IMG/VR virus record: IMGVR_UViG_3300030118_005042 | Span: 1 to 43,479 of that record | Reading direction: 5' to 3' (one strand) | From: a virus | Length of the DNA: 43,479 bases | Part shown: positions 29,080 to 37,533 of the stretch, piece after piece | Layout of the letters: each line of letters begins with the position of its first letter | How positions within the stretch are numbered: position 1 is the first letter of the stretch | The notes under the pieces: generated by a model | Seen by the model: the letters and a program-made list of their open reading frames with translations, nothing else | The model's database searches: none | What the model was told of the DNA's origin: nothing | Program-made: the position numbers and the translations under genes

Positions 29080-30264
29080 TTAATTTGTTTTTCTAATTTT
29101 TAACTTTAATGAATTACTGTCATCACCTAACACTCTAACTTTAATACCACCAGCTTCTCCTTGTTGTTGTCTTGGATCAATGCTGATATTTTTAGCTTTA
29201 GTAAGTTGATCTTTAATACCATCAGCTTTACCTTGCTCGTAAAAGTGTTGAGCAATTACATCTGGATTCATTGCAGTGTAAATACTCTTGTGGTATCCTC
29301 GAGCATCCTGCATTACATTGTTCTCATTTAAAAACTTTTTAAATAGATTGTTAGCATCGCTTTGTAGCTCTTTAACTTGAGCAACATCTTTTATGTTCAA
29401 CCTAAACCTTTTGTCTCCAACGTTATATTCAAAACCTTTGAACTCTTTGTTAAATACTTGGTTAGTTTGGTTTAAAAAGACTTTTTGAGTTTTACTCGTT
29501 TGCTCTTGTTCTTTATTATACCTATTGAAAAAGTCTACAGCTTTCTGTTGCTCAGGTGTTAACCTTTTGTCTCTTGCTTTGACTTGTTCATAATATTTAG
29601 ACTTTAAGCCGTCTAAGTGCTGTCTAGCATTAGCAACTTGCTCTTTCAATGCTAGTTTTTTTCTTTTTATTTCTCTCTCTTCCATGTTCTCTTCATCATA
29701 AGAAAACTGATCTTCCATCATAAAATTTATTTCTTCTAAACTTAAATGAGGTTTTGTTTTTCTATAATACTCTAACAAAACATCTTGGTCATCTAAACCA
29801 GAAATATCTCTATTTAAGTTTACGTAGTCTTCTAAATTACCTCCAGTATCTTCCATAAACTTCATAAGCTTTTGTATACTTTCAGGTAGTTTTACCTCTT
29901 CTTTTGTTTCTTCAACTACTTCTTCAACTACTTCTTCCTTTGTTTCTTCTACCGGTTTTTCTTCTTCAGTTATTTCTTCAACAGCGGGTTGCTCATCTTG
30001 AACGGTCTCTTCCCTTGGTGGTACTTCTTCAACCACTTCTTGTAAAGCTTCGGTTTGTTGATCTGTAGCCACGTCTGTTGTTTCTTGCTTTTTATCGGCA
30101 TCTTCTTTTTTCTCTTCTTTTTTAGTTAAATCAATTTTTATATCCTCGCTTTTTTGAGCAAGTTTTCTTGGTTTTCTTTTAACTTTTATTTTTTCAACCT
30201 TATCATCTTTAACAGGTTGTTCTTTTTTTGTAGTTTCTTCAACTACAGCTTTGTTTTCTTCCAT
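29080..30264 (-). CDS. Capsid scaffolding protein
   Basis: A 394-residue protein. The first 130 or so residues are an extremely Glu/Lys/Val-rich low-complexity region (for example EEVVEEVVEETKEEVKLPES) that is probably disordered. The rest is charged and helical, with coiled-coil heptads at about 190-250 and a basic end (LGDDSNSLKLKIRKTN). The lack of enzymatic motifs, the high charge, and the place between portal and capsid are those of podovirus scaffolds, which guide shell assembly and then leave the head. It begins 14 bases after the portal gene and ends 22 bases before the capsid gene. No protease domain is seen in it. Confidence 0.8.
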   Translation of the reverse strand: MEENKAVVEETTKKEQPVKDDKVEKIKVKRKPRKLAQKSEDIKIDLTKKEEKKEDADKKQETTDVATDQQTEALQEVVEEVPPREETVQDEQPAVEEITEEEKPVEETKEEVVEEVVEETKEEVKLPESIQKLMKFMEDTGGNLEDYVNLNRDISGLDDQDVLLEYYRKTKPHLSLEEINFMMEDQFSYDEENMEEREIKRKKLALKEQVANARQHLDGLKSKYYEQVKARDKRLTPEQQKAVDFFNRYNKEQEQTSKTQKVFLNQTNQVFNKEFKGFEYNVGDKRFRLNIKDVAQVKELQSDANNLFKKFLNENNVMQDARGYHKSIYTAMNPDVIAQHFYEQGKADGIKDQLTKAKNISIDPRQQQGEAGGIKVRVLGDDSNSLKLKIRKTN

Positions 30265-30278
30265 AATATAATATATAA

Positions 30279-32630
30279 TTAGTTACCAATTGAAGGGTTA
30301 AATTTGTCTAAACCTATTCCGCTTCCAAGTATATCATTACCTGAAGATTCAAATTGTTTAGTTTTTTCCCTTTTATCTTTTCTATCTTCCTTAGCTATAT
30401 CTGCAGCTTGAGTTGCATTGTTTAATTTTTGGTTTAACTCAAACTCGTATTGCATAAGTTCTTTTTTGAGCCTTACTTCTTCTTGCAAGTGCTTTAATCT
30501 TTGATCAGCTCTTGTTATTTCAAGTTGATTATCTAGTTGAGTTCTAGCTTGATTTTTCTGTATTTCTGCTTGAGCAGCTGCTTGCTGTGATTTTGCATTT
30601 GCCTCTGCTTGAGCTTGAATGTTTTGCTGCTGTATCAACTGATCTCTTTGAGCTTTCTTTTTTCTTTTTAATTTTAACAGCTGGTTAGCTAGTTTTAAAT
30701 TTTTAACTTCACGTATATCTATAGCATCGTCAAGCTCTATTAGTTTCTGAGCTAAAGCAGTTTGTATATTGTTTTCTAACATTTGCTTTTGCTCTTCGTC
30801 TGGATCTAAGTTTATAAATATACCAAAGTCATATAAATATAAACTTTTCATTTCTTCTAATGTACCAACGTTATGAGCGCCTATAGCTTGTATAAAAGCA
30901 TCTTTTGTTGGAGAATATTCTAGTATGTCAGATATCCTAAGCGATATACACTCTGATATTTCAGCTGTTAAATAAAGTGAAGCTAAAAGTATATGTCTAG
31001 TCGCTACGTTTGAATTAGCAGCTGCAAGTTTTTGTATACCTACTAACGATTTAGCGTCTGGCAAACTACCATCTCTGGCTTCGTTTAAACCGGTTACATC
31101 ACGAATCATTTGTAAATAATAATTATAGTTAGCTACAAGAGCTTGCATTTTACCACCAGCACCTTGTCCGTTTGATATTTGTGTTATAGGTACTTTACCT
31201 GGGTTTGGGTCACCATCAGCGTTTAATGACCTACCAATTATACTACCAGTTTGGAAAAACATATTTAATGCTTCTTGTGGATTATAATTAGTACCATTAC
31301 CTAAATCAACCTCTGCTAAACCATCGGCATCTAAATAAACACCGTCTGGTACCATACGTGACATTACTTGTTGTATCTTTAAATGAGTTAATTGTATCAT
31401 GTCAGCAAAACCAGTTATTCTATTTACTAGACTATCTATTTTACCATTGTACATGCGTGGTGCAACTAAAGCATAATTCATTTTTACTTTGTTGTAATCG
31501 CTTTTAGTTCTCATCATGTTTTTACACATCTCCCATTTTAAAAGCTTATCTGTACCTAAAACTAAAACACCTTCATAAACTGTTTCACTAGCCTTTGATA
31601 ATCTTTCAAAGTTACCTTCTTTATTATCTGGTGGATTAAAGTTATCATCTTTTTCTATAGCTTTTTCTAAACCAGCGTTAGTTGTTTTAATTTTATATAC
31701 GTTGTTCATGTATGTTTTATAATTAAAGTATAAAACTTGAACTTGATTTTTATCGTTTATTTCTTTAAAGCTATATCTACCGCTAGGTCTTTTTGAAGCC
31801 TTACTTATAACCTCTAACTCACTTTCAGTTAAGTTAGGAAACTGTCTAACTAACTCGTTAATAGGTATTGTTTTAACTTCACCAATATAATACAAGTCTT
31901 CAAAATATGGTGATTCACAGTAAGAATAAACTAAGTTAGCAGGATCTACATAATCTACAGTAACACCTTCACTGTAATTAAAGTTAGTTTTTACAGCACC
32001 AATACCTAGTACTGTTAAGTCATATAAAAATCTTCTTCTAATTAAATCGTAATTGCTACCCTCTAATAAAGTGTTTATAGCTTGCTCTTCTGCTATCTCA
32101 ACTGCTTGTTTGTAGTTAAGCTGCATGTGTAATTGTAGCTCTTCTTCTGTTTCTGGTAAATCCTCTTTTTTGTTTTTATAAAGATCTAAGCTAAACATTT
32201 CTTTAGCTTGATCATTAAACTTTTTAGTTCTCATGTCTTTGAGAACAGACTCCATATACTCAGTTCTTTTTGTAGCACCGTACTCGTCTTGTGAATAAGC
32301 TTTTACAGTATAATTTCTATCAGCTAAACCGTTAACTACTATATCAACAAACTTAGATATTATAGGTACTGGTTTCCAGTCTAGATTTAAGTAGCTTAAG
32401 TCACCGTTAATAGATAACTCGTCTTTGTATTTTTGTATTGACTGTTCACCTCTAGCGTACAGTCTCAACCTGTGAAACCTTGACTGTGAGTCTAAATATT
32501 TATTAGAGTGTTGGTTGCCAAACCATTCAGCTTCAATAGCTCTTGCTATTCTCAAACCATAGTCTTCGCTCATTTTTTCTGAGTCACTAACAGCTTGCGA
32601 TGGGAAGCTAATATATATTGTATCGGCCAT
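30279..32630 (-). CDS. Portal protein
   Basis: A 783-residue protein immediately after TerL (5-base gap). It has portal-like blocks such as VPIISKFVDIVVNGLADRNY near residue 90, VLGIGAVKTNFNYSEGVTVD near 210, and RDVTGLNEARDGSLPDAKSL near 510. It ends in a 150-residue Gln/Ala-rich coiled coil (AQAEANAKSQQAAAQAEIQK and onward), which could form the barrel reaching into the head. Twelve copies would make the DNA entry ring, binding terminase outside and ejected core proteins inside. Size and order match crAss-like and marine podovirus portals. The end, GSGIGLDKFNPSIGN, is glycine-rich. Confidence 0.87.
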   Translation of the reverse strand: MADTIYISFPSQAVSDSEKMSEDYGLRIARAIEAEWFGNQHSNKYLDSQSRFHRLRLYARGEQSIQKYKDELSINGDLSYLNLDWKPVPIISKFVDIVVNGLADRNYTVKAYSQDEYGATKRTEYMESVLKDMRTKKFNDQAKEMFSLDLYKNKKEDLPETEEELQLHMQLNYKQAVEIAEEQAINTLLEGSNYDLIRRRFLYDLTVLGIGAVKTNFNYSEGVTVDYVDPANLVYSYCESPYFEDLYYIGEVKTIPINELVRQFPNLTESELEVISKASKRPSGRYSFKEINDKNQVQVLYFNYKTYMNNVYKIKTTNAGLEKAIEKDDNFNPPDNKEGNFERLSKASETVYEGVLVLGTDKLLKWEMCKNMMRTKSDYNKVKMNYALVAPRMYNGKIDSLVNRITGFADMIQLTHLKIQQVMSRMVPDGVYLDADGLAEVDLGNGTNYNPQEALNMFFQTGSIIGRSLNADGDPNPGKVPITQISNGQGAGGKMQALVANYNYYLQMIRDVTGLNEARDGSLPDAKSLVGIQKLAAANSNVATRHILLASLYLTAEISECISLRISDILEYSPTKDAFIQAIGAHNVGTLEEMKSLYLYDFGIFINLDPDEEQKQMLENNIQTALAQKLIELDDAIDIREVKNLKLANQLLKLKRKKKAQRDQLIQQQNIQAQAEANAKSQQAAAQAEIQKNQARTQLDNQLEITRADQRLKHLQEEVRLKKELMQYEFELNQKLNNATQAADIAKEDRKDKREKTKQFESSGNDILGSGIGLDKFNPSIGN

Positions 32631-32635
32631 ATTCT

Positions 32636-34852
32636 TTATTTTATTATTCTGGACATATATCCGTTATTGTTATATTTTGCTATTTTTATATTAATAGGTT
32701 TTGCTTCTGTCTTTACATTAGGACTATACAAGTGCTTATTGCAAGCCATTATAGCTAAACCAGAACTAATACTAGCATCAAACTTAGTTCTTTTTGTTAT
32801 ATCAAATCTTGACCAGTCATTAAGTGTTTCGTTAAAATACATGTTACCGTAATTACCATCACCTAAATGACCTACAAAATCATTTATATACATCTCTATA
32901 GCTGCGGCATGTGCTTGTTTAATATCTTCACTTGAATTAGGTATACCACCTATTTCTTTTTCAGCTGTAGATAATTTATTCCAAGCTCTATCTGGTCTGT
33001 TCATACTATAACCTCTATAACCTCTACGTCTTAAATAGTATAGTAATCTTGGTTTGTTGTTCTCTGCAAGTATTGGCATACCATAAAAAATTAATGCCAT
33101 CAATACATCTTCAAAAAATATTTCAGCGGTTTGTGGTCTAGCTATGTATTCTAAGAAAAACGTACTCGGTGGTGCGTCTTCCATGCTAAATTTTGTTAAT
33201 CCATGTAAAGATCCTTTTGAGCCTTTACCGTCTACAGTACCGCTAATGTCGTAGCTGTCGCAGCCAAAAGCGCCCATATGATCATTGCCAGGGTATTTGA
33301 TTCCATTTTTTAATATAATTTTATTTTGTAGTTCTATAGATGGTACCCAACTAACTTTAAACCTTCCTTGCGGGTTTGGGTAAAACATCACTTTCGTATC
33401 TTGTACACCGTTAATCCATTGAAAATTACCTGTGTTAACTACCGAACTATATCTACTACCTTCGTTATAATCTATTTGCTCGTATATTTTAACTAGGTTA
33501 AATATACTATTTTTTGTTTCATCTCTAAACGCATGCTCTTCAGTTCTTGGGAACTGTCTGTAAAACTCGTTTAAAGCATCTTGATCGTTTTTTAAACCAT
33601 CAGCTTCGTTTTGCCAGTGATCAATAATACCATAATCTATTAATTCACCGTCTGGTCCGAAGACATCATTACTTGGATTATTAAATACTGGATCTCCGTA
33701 TTCATCAATAAATCCTTCGTAGTTCCACTCCATTGGGATAAAGAGAGAATATAAACCAGACTTTGTTTGTCCATTACGATTTCGTCGAGTGACATCTGAA
33801 TCATAGTATAGTTTTTTAAAGTTGTCTCCACCTTTATCAAGGGCGTTGGAAGTTGAGCCCATCATACACTTACCTATAATTCTACTACCTAATCGTAAAC
33901 AAGTTTTTGTAACCCTCCAATTATTAAGAATATTGTCAGGTCTCTCCCACTTACCACTTTCATCATGTACCAATAAGTTTAGCTTTTCACCATCATAACT
34001 ATTATCACCTGTGTTTTTCCAGTCTATAGTTGTATCAAGCCCTACTAGTTCTTCTTGCTTTTCATTCGCAGTAATCTTTCTACGAGTAAACTTACTCGCA
34101 GGTACACGGTAAGCAAGTTCAGACTTAGGTCTATCCATACCATCTTGTATCGGTTTAAAGAAAAACGGATAGTTGACGGATATTGGAACAACTTTGTCTG
34201 TAAACATCTTCTTAGCATCAGCACCACTTTTTGATAGTATTCCATATCTTGAATCACTTGATATTGTAGCTAAGTTAACTGTTTCAGCAGATGACATAAA
34301 CGAAAAACCACTACGTCTGTTTTTAAGATAACACATACCATAACACCTTGTATCAGCTTTACAAGCCTCCCAAAATATAAAAAAAAGCCTATTAGCTTCT
34401 CTAAAATCAGGCGCACCTACATCTATTTTGCTCCATTGTAAATACATATAGTGACTACCTGTTATGTATGTTGGTTTATTATTGTTGTTAAACCAAAAAC
34501 CTTCGTCTCTTCTTTTAAACTCTTCGTCTATATAATCAAACCATTGATCTTTTGCTTCTTCAGGATAATTACGCCAATCAAATATATTTTTTAATTTAGA
34601 TAATTCTTTTGGATAATCTATCCTTTGCCATTTCCGCTTGGCATGCATGTACACGTTGGCTGGCATTTTTGGTAACGCAATTCGTAAACCTTGCATTTCA
34701 ATGATTTCGCCAACTTTTCCAGTTTTTGATATAATGACAATATCATGTTCTTTATTGTATCCATATTTCCATTTTTTACCCCTATTCATACGAGTTAACG
34801 TCGTACTTTTAATAGGTTTAATTGTTTTAACTAATGTTTGTTCGTAACTCAT
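32636..34852 (-). CDS. terL: Terminase large subunit (TerL)
   Basis: A 738-residue ATPase-nuclease packaging motor. The Walker A is deviant: Lys177-N-R-R-S-G-F-S184 (KNRRSGFS) lacks the usual GK[ST] lysine. It resembles the lambda gpA form KSARVGYS, in which the first lysine does the job. Walker B with the catalytic glutamate is LLVHDESGKW, Asp297-Glu298. The nuclease part begins with MGAFGCDSYDISG (Asp532, Asp535), and later acidic residues are less certain. The long N-terminal part (1-160) includes YITGSHYMYLQWSKID. The ATG overlaps the stop of the TerS candidate (ATGA), and the portal follows. The length is large for TerL but normal for crAss-like relatives. Confidence 0.9.
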   Translation of the reverse strand: MSYEQTLVKTIKPIKSTTLTRMNRGKKWKYGYNKEHDIVIISKTGKVGEIIEMQGLRIALPKMPANVYMHAKRKWQRIDYPKELSKLKNIFDWRNYPEEAKDQWFDYIDEEFKRRDEGFWFNNNNKPTYITGSHYMYLQWSKIDVGAPDFREANRLFFIFWEACKADTRCYGMCYLKNRRSGFSFMSSAETVNLATISSDSRYGILSKSGADAKKMFTDKVVPISVNYPFFFKPIQDGMDRPKSELAYRVPASKFTRRKITANEKQEELVGLDTTIDWKNTGDNSYDGEKLNLLVHDESGKWERPDNILNNWRVTKTCLRLGSRIIGKCMMGSTSNALDKGGDNFKKLYYDSDVTRRNRNGQTKSGLYSLFIPMEWNYEGFIDEYGDPVFNNPSNDVFGPDGELIDYGIIDHWQNEADGLKNDQDALNEFYRQFPRTEEHAFRDETKNSIFNLVKIYEQIDYNEGSRYSSVVNTGNFQWINGVQDTKVMFYPNPQGRFKVSWVPSIELQNKIILKNGIKYPGNDHMGAFGCDSYDISGTVDGKGSKGSLHGLTKFSMEDAPPSTFFLEYIARPQTAEIFFEDVLMALIFYGMPILAENNKPRLLYYLRRRGYRGYSMNRPDRAWNKLSTAEKEIGGIPNSSEDIKQAHAAAIEMYINDFVGHLGDGNYGNMYFNETLNDWSRFDITKRTKFDASISSGLAIMACNKHLYSPNVKTEAKPINIKIAKYNNNGYMSRIIK

Positions 34853-35127
34853 TTTGATCTACCTTCTGCAAAACCTTTAAATACTCTTTCTTTTTTATCT
34901 TCCGTATCTTTACCGTCAAGTATGTTTTGCTCTTCCTGTATTCTATTTAGTATTTCAAACGCATCAAATATAGCTAGCTTCTTTGTAGCTGCAGCATTTT
35001 TTAACCTATCAGCGCTAACATCATCATCCGTATTTGTTATGATTTTTTCTTTAGCAACATTAATAAGCTCTTCAACTGCCTTGTGCCCAGCTTGTATTAT
35101 AAGCTTCTTCGTTTCTTTCGCGTTCAT
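34849..35127 (-). CDS. Terminase small subunit candidate
   Basis: A 92-residue, all-helical, charged protein (MNAKETKKLIIQAGHKAVEE, later DRLKNAAATKKLAIFDAFEI). It directly precedes TerL with a 4-base ATGA overlap, and its size fits a small DNA-recognition subunit. No helix-turn-helix is clear. The LKNAAATKKLAIFDAFEILN block seems conserved among marine phages at this position, as I recall. Its 5' end overlaps the GroES-like gene by 56 bases in another frame. The role is inferred from position. Confidence 0.5.
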   Translation of the reverse strand: MNAKETKKLIIQAGHKAVEELINVAKEKIITNTDDDVSADRLKNAAATKKLAIFDAFEILNRIQEEQNILDGKDTEDKKERVFKGFAEGRSK

Positions 35128-35659
35128 ATTTAATTGTAATATATTTATCCATTACTCTATAAAGTCTTTTATCTTCTATAACAAACTCAAACTCATCATT
35201 TGGTGAAAAGCCTACAATATCTTTTTTATTATAAACATTGCTATACTCAACTATACCAACTAATGGTTTTTCTTTTTCCATACTAAACTCATCTGTTTCT
35301 TTAACTGGCCTTACCCAAGTATAACCAGGCATAGACTTCCACTGCCAAAATCTTTTATATAAAAATATTTGATCTTCTTTTACTAGATAAGTATTTTCAT
35401 CTAAAAAACTTCTACTGTTTTTTTCTCTAGCTTTCATATCATACCATCTACGAAAAACGTTGTGATGAACTATAACATCATCACCTTTTTCTAAAACAGT
35501 TTTAAAAGCTGTAGGTATTGATTTAATAATACCTTGTCTATTTATATATTCGTGATTAGATATTTCAGTGTTTAGTATCAGCTTTTTATCGCCGACACTA
35601 ACACTGTTATTATATCTTAGACCTTTAGGCTCTATAATAAAATCAAAAGGTGATCTCAT
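35072..35659 (-). CDS. Tandem GroES-like double-domain protein
   Basis: A 195-residue protein in which I see two GroES-like beta domains. In the first (about 5-102), RQGIIKSIPTAFKTVLEKGD then DVIVHHNVF matches the GroES pattern RGEVLAVG..KVGD.VIF, and ENTYLVKEDQIFLYKR matches the closing EEVLIMSESDILAIVE strand. The second (about 110-180) has GYTWVRPVKE, PLVGIVEYSN and a closing DKRLYRVMDKYITIKYE, which also resembles the end of the separate phage GroES (DKFYQVIRVRDIVLIE). No typical mobile loop with GGIVL is seen. It may be a co-chaperonin for the phage GroEL or a structural protein that borrowed the fold. It lies just upstream of the terminase genes, and its 3' end overlaps the TerS candidate by 56 bases. 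Confidence 0.6.
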   Translation of the reverse strand: MRSPFDFIIEPKGLRYNNSVSVGDKKLILNTEISNHEYINRQGIIKSIPTAFKTVLEKGDDVIVHHNVFRRWYDMKAREKNSRSFLDENTYLVKEDQIFLYKRFWQWKSMPGYTWVRPVKETDEFSMEKEKPLVGIVEYSNVYNKKDIVGFSPNDEFEFVIEDKRLYRVMDKYITIKYERERNEEAYNTSWAQGS

Positions 35660-35889
35660 TAGTACTCAAGATTATACTCAACTGATATTGCCATATTTTT
35701 ATTAAAGTCTTTCCAAGGTATAACCTCATCACCTTTTTTTATATATATAGAAAATTTATCTTTTTCTTCTATTATATCACAAATAGTATGGCCACCGTAA
35801 ACTTCTTGGTTTACAGCATAGTGCATTGAATCGTTTTTATAATCTTTACCTATTGTTATCTTTCTAATCGTTTGATCCGTCATCTTCAT
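35659..35889 (-). CDS. Small conserved phage protein, unknown
   Basis: A 76-residue protein (MKMTDQTIRKITIGKDYKND) with beta-type segments. The middle reads YAVNQEVYGGHTICDIIEEK and the end DEVIPWKDFNKNMAISVEYN. The pattern ITIGKDYKN..HY...QEVYGG is familiar from marine phage genomes, but I know no function. It overlaps the preceding coiled-coil gene by 26 bases, or by 20 if it starts at the second ATG (Met3), and touches the GroES-like gene at one base. Confidence 0.6.
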   Translation of the reverse strand: MKMTDQTIRKITIGKDYKNDSMHYAVNQEVYGGHTICDIIEEKDKFSIYIKKGDEVIPWKDFNKNMAISVEYNLEY

Positions 35890-36142
35890 CTTTGTACGTT
35901 ATAGTACCATCTTGAATACTAACGTCTACTGTACCGTACTTTTCTTGAAGCTCGTCTTGCAATTCTTTAATTTTTGCGTTTTGAGCAATGTGTAAATGCG
36001 CAAGCTCATGCACTTTAGCCTGCATTGCACCCATATCAAACTGTATTTTATTTATTCCTGAAACTAGCTTCTGCATTCTTTCTAATTGCTCGTCACTAAT
36101 TTTTTCTGGTTTTAAGTCAACCAACTTTTCTTTTTTTGCCAT
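35864..36142 (-). CDS. Small coiled-coil protein
   Basis: A 92-residue protein. The lysine-rich start (MAKKEKLVDLKPEKISDEQL) is followed by a long amphipathic helix (about 18-70) with heptads, then a short acidic tail with two likely beta strands (VDVSIQDGTITYKDEDDGSN). Proteins of this type (helix pair plus short strands, about 90 aa) are common in marine phages and look prefoldin-like, but this is shape only. Its place beside chaperonin-related genes makes a chaperone role possible, not shown. Confidence 0.55.
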   Translation of the reverse strand: MAKKEKLVDLKPEKISDEQLERMQKLVSGINKIQFDMGAMQAKVHELAHLHIAQNAKIKELQDELQEKYGTVDVSIQDGTITYKDEDDGSND

Positions 36143-36157
36143 TGTTATTTTATTTAA

Positions 36158-36544
36158 TTATTTTTTTACTTTTTCTAAGCTACGGCCACCAAAATAAGCA
36201 CCTATAACTGTAATAAGAACTAATTGTAATAGATCAGTCCATTTGTCTTGTACTGTAAAACTAATAGTACCAGCATCGATAAATACTAGTAATACTGTAC
36301 TAACTACTAAAAACACAAGAACTAAAGGTCTTATATTCTTAGATAACCATGAGTCTGAGTTCATATCCATCTTCCAGCGTTCAGTTACTTGCTTTTGCAT
36401 TTCAGCCTCATAACCCATGATCATATCTTTAATTTTAGCTTGTGCAGCTAGCTTTTCTTCTTTAGTTGTAGTTAAGTTATCTAAAACTCCACCCACGTTT
36501 TTTACAAGCTCTCCAGCACCAGCTGAAAATATTTTACTTAACAT
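36158..36544 (-). CDS. Holin-like membrane protein (GTA 3TM-holin type)
   Basis: A 128-residue protein. An N-terminal amphipathic part (MLSKIFSAGAGELVKNVGGV, DNLTTTKEEKLAAQAKI) is followed by SWLSKNIRP and two clear membrane helices at about 72-90 and 103-120, then a lysine-rich end (GGRSLEKVKK). The order of a VxxVGxxxDNL-type helix, a basic/acidic coil, a W..RP junction and hydrophobic helices is that of the GTA/phage 3TM holin family as I know it. It lies downstream of the small HExxH metallopeptidase gene, with two tagged small genes between, which could make a lysis group. Its ATG overlaps the stop before it (TAATG). Confidence 0.65.
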   Translation of the reverse strand: MLSKIFSAGAGELVKNVGGVLDNLTTTKEEKLAAQAKIKDMIMGYEAEMQKQVTERWKMDMNSDSWLSKNIRPLVLVFLVVSTVLLVFIDAGTISFTVQDKWTDLLQLVLITVIGAYFGGRSLEKVKK

Positions 36545-36960
36545 TATAATTTATTTTTACCTCTTAATTTGTTTAATTGTTTTTTCAACTTAGTTATAGT
36601 TTTACCACCTTTCATAGCTGAAATAACTTCGTTTTCAATATCTGATTTAACAAACTCTATTCTATCCTCTAAATCATTTATTTTTTCTATCTTACTATCT
36701 CCTTTATATTTATAAGTGTCTGGGTTTTCTTTCTTAAAAACTTTAGATTTTTTAGTAGGGTCTTTATCATATTCACCCATTTCAAATTTTGATTTTGCCA
36801 ACTCTCTACTTTGGTCGTCATGACCTCTTTTACTTGGTGGTTTTTTAAAGTCTATTGGATCCATTTCTGTAGCTCTTGGACCAAACCCAGATTTTTTCTT
36901 TAACTTGTTAAATATATCTACATATTTAAAACCACTAAACCCTTTCATTTTAAACGCCAT
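36544..36960 (-). CDS. Small basic protein with N-terminal FKMKGFSGF tag
   Basis: A 138-residue, very lysine-rich protein starting MAFKMKGFSGFKYVDIFNKL. The first 12 residues almost match the start of the next upstream gene (MAFKMEGFSGFK). The middle is Lys/Asp/Pro-rich and probably disordered, and the end is a basic coiled coil (about 90-138). No family is recognised. It ends with TAATG into the holin-like gene. The tag is discussed in the findings. Confidence 0.65.
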   Translation of the reverse strand: MAFKMKGFSGFKYVDIFNKLKKKSGFGPRATEMDPIDFKKPPSKRGHDDQSRELAKSKFEMGEYDKDPTKKSKVFKKENPDTYKYKGDSKIEKINDLEDRIEFVKSDIENEVISAMKGGKTITKLKKQLNKLRGKNKL

Positions 36961-36962
36961 AA

Positions 36963-37175
36963 TTAACCTGTTTCTTTTTGTCTTTGTTCTTGTTGTCTTT
37001 TAAGTTCTTTTTTAGTAATCAAAGCTTGTTTAAGTTGACTTAAAGTTTCATTACCATCTATTATTTCTCGCGCGGTTTTATCTAAAGAGTCGTATCGTTT
37101 TTTCTCTTCTGCGTCTAACTTTCCATAAAGTGGATGTTTTTTAAAACCACTGAAGCCTTCCATTTTAAATGCCAT
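36963..37175 (-). CDS. Small helical protein with FKMEGFSGF tag
   Basis: A 70-residue protein: the tag MAFKMEGFSGFKKHPLYGKL, then a charged helical body (LDAEEKKRYDSLDKTAREII) and a Lys/Gln/Arg-rich end. The DNA for the first 12 codons is also close to that of the next gene, which suggests duplication of the 5' end. It overlaps the metallopeptidase gene by 11 bases. Function unknown. Confidence 0.65.
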   Translation of the reverse strand: MAFKMEGFSGFKKHPLYGKLDAEEKKRYDSLDKTAREIIDGNETLSQLKQALITKKELKRQQEQRQKETG

Positions 37176-37533
37176 TGTTTTCTGCTTTTATTGCTCGTTT
37201 CTCCCAAGGTAGATTTTTATCTCCTTCAGGATACCACTTGCCGTTATACTTTATTTTACCTTCTTTTCTAGGATAGGTCTTACCATCTGATCTCACCCAG
37301 TCATCACCATAAGCTATTTTACCGCTTTTCATTTCTTCAGCATGTTTAGCTTCATGATTAACGACTCTTTTATAAGTTTTAGTATTAGTAGGTATTTTAC
37401 TATTAACAACAATAGTATTGCCATCAATAGCTTCACCCATTAAATTACCTTCCAAAGGTCTTCTTAATATATTAAGATTTAAACCTTCTTTTAAGTTTCT
37501 TACATATGGCTTTTTACCTAATTTAAAACCCAT
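37165..37533 (-). CDS. Small HExxH zinc metallopeptidase
   Basis: A 122-residue protein starting MGFKLGKKPYVRNLKEGLNL. A zincin motif HEAKH lies at residues 60-64 (VVNHEAKHAEEMKSG). Fifty residues later PWEKRAIKAE offers Glu111 as a probable third ligand in an E-x-x-A setting, as in gluzincins. Between them is a Trp/Tyr/Gly-rich stretch (DDWVRSDGKTYPRKEGKIKY). It is short for a peptidase domain but similar to other small phage HExxH proteins. It might cleave a virion protein or peptidoglycan cross-links; the neighbourhood with a holin-like gene allows an endolysin role. The ATG overlaps the stop of the preceding gene (TAATG). Confidence 0.65.
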   Translation of the reverse strand: MGFKLGKKPYVRNLKEGLNLNILRRPLEGNLMGEAIDGNTIVVNSKIPTNTKTYKRVVNHEAKHAEEMKSGKIAYGDDWVRSDGKTYPRKEGKIKYNGKWYPEGDKNLPWEKRAIKAENNGI

